Assembly: GCA_900767015.1 (NCBI GenBank)
Contig: CAAFXQ010000205.1
Coordinates: forward strand, 1-5,376
Length of the DNA stretch: 5,376 bases
Direction: 5' to 3'
Origin: Clostridia bacterium
Lineage (GTDB): Bacteria; Bacillota; Clostridia; Oscillospirales; Acutalibacteraceae
The translations under genes and the position numbers were made by a program. The notes below the pieces were generated by a model. The model was not told where the DNA came from and did no database searches. It saw nothing but the letters and a program-made list of their open reading frames with translations. Every line of letters begins with the position of its first letter. Position 1 is the first letter of the stretch. Below, piece by piece: positions 4,669-5,376 of this stretch.

Positions 4669-5376
4669 TTATCCGATATAGGAAAGCGGATTGACCTTTC
4701 TGCCGTGTTTGATGACTTCAAAATGCAGGTGCGGTCCGGTGACGTTTCCGGTCGAGCCGATCTTACCGATCTGCTGACCCTGATATACCTTTTGACCGAC
4801 ACGGACGGTGATTGAACCGGGATACATATGGGCGTATCTTGTCTGAAGACCGTTACCGTGGTCAATGACAACGGTGTGACCGTAACCGGAATAGCCGGAA
4901 ACAGCAACGACGACGGTTCCCGAAGCGGCCGCTACGACCGGTGCGCCTGTTGAACTTCCGCCGCCTCGTACAATGTCAACACCGCCGTGGAAGCTCCAGC
5001 CCGAGATGCTCGGACTGCGGTAGCCGTAGCGTGACGAAAGGCTGTATGCGCCTCTTGCGGGCCAGATGAAGCCGCTTGAAGAAGACGGAGTGTACGAGCC
5101 CGACGAAGAACCGGAGAACACGCTCTTGGTGCCGACGAGGATAATCTTATTGACGGGAGCTTTGACCTGCTTTTCGGAAATAACGGTCGAATAGCTCTTT
5201 TCGCCGTTGATGTATGTGACAAGCTCGGTTATCTTGTTGATGCCGTTTTTGCCCTCCTGAGAGACCTTCTTCGAGCCTTTGCTCAGTGAAGCGCTGTCTT
5301 TGGTGATCGTTTCAAACGGAATCTCCTGCGTCCTGACCGTCGTTTTCATGACTTTGATGCGAACATAATTTGTTTC
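4669..5376 (-). CDS. G5 domain plus M23 (LytM-type) peptidoglycan endopeptidase, 5' end outside the window
   Basis: This is the C-terminal 235 residues of a cell-wall hydrolase. The frame is open to the right edge of the window and an in-frame ATG at 5349 falls at the first residues of the G5 domain, so it is not the likely start. Visible residues about 10-83 are a G5 domain (VRTQEIPFETI ... EGKNGINKITELVTYINGE ... GTK), a wall- or glycan-associated module. A Ser/Gly-rich linker follows at about 88-101. The rest is a zinc M23 endopeptidase with FHGGVD (His130, Asp134), YAHM (His183) and HLHFEV (His216, His218). His130, Asp134 and His218 should bind zinc, and His183 and His216 assist catalysis. 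All key residues are present, so it should be active on peptide cross-bridges. Proteins of this build usually begin with a signal peptide or membrane anchor, often with LysM repeats. That part lies off the edge. Transcription ends at the terminator 4612-4646. Confidence 0.95.
   Translation of the reverse strand, partial: ETNYVRIKVMKTTVRTQEIPFETITKDSASLSKGSKKVSQEGKNGINKITELVTYINGEKSYSTVISEKQVKAPVNKIILVGTKSVFSGSSSGSYTPSSSSGFIWPARGAYSLSSRYGYRSPSISGWSFHGGVDIVRGGGSSTGAPVVAAASGTVVVAVSGYSGYGHTVVIDHGNGLQTRYAHMYPGSITVRVGQKVYQGQQIGKIGSTGNVTGPHLHFEVIKHGRKVNPLSYIG

Noticed and set aside
4551..5222. Alternative minus-strand frames over the G5-M23 gene
   Set aside because: They are out of frame with the G5 and M23 motifs, which are intact and uninterrupted to the window edge, and are Arg/Ser/Thr-rich.

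Overview
The window reads as a stretch of Clostridia chromosome, most likely from the Oscillospirales/Ruminococcus-like gut or rumen group. This is an inference. It rests on a G5-M23 cell-wall hydrolase of Firmicutes type, an AdhR-like MerR regulator, strong AGGAG-type ribosome binding sites, sigma-A-type promoters, a CIRCE heat-shock operator, and intergenic blocks built on TAATG-n-n steps ending in TAATTG. No phage, transposase, CRISPR array, rRNA or tRNA gene was seen.

Layout: positions 1-173 hold no credible gene but do hold an AT-rich repeat block framed by inverted repeats. Positions 174-1102 (minus strand) are a two-gene operon, an iron-sulfur-flavoprotein-like NAD(P)H-dependent FMN oxidoreductase followed by an AdhR-like MerR regulator, joined by an ATGA stop/start overlap. 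Positions 1103-1302 are a compact divergent control region. Its leftward promoter has the 19-bp spacer typical of MerR targets, with a dyad inside it; its rightward promoter is a near-consensus sigma-A promoter followed at once by a perfect CIRCE. Positions 1303-3180 (plus) encode a complete Hsp90 chaperone, HtpG. Positions 3181-3375 lie between convergent genes and hold two hairpins and a second repeat block. Positions 3376-4548 (minus) encode a 12-TM-type major facilitator of unknown substrate. Positions 4612-4646 are a clear rho-independent terminator for the gene at 4669-5376 (minus), a cell-wall hydrolase with a G5 domain and a LytM/M23 peptidase domain whose 5' end lies outside the window.

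How the parts fit together: the left half looks like a stress-response locus. The MerR protein probably controls its own operon through the long-spacer promoter, perhaps sensing electrophiles or aldehydes through Cys52, and the flavoprotein would be the effector oxidoreductase. The divergent htpG gene carries the HrcA operator, so it probably responds to protein unfolding. The -35 boxes of the two promoters are only 37 bp apart, so thiol/electrophile stress and heat-shock control meet in one spacer. The MFS transporter and the hydrolase look like unrelated housekeeping or accessory genes. I found no strong case for an entirely new system. The most informative part is the divergent regulatory region.
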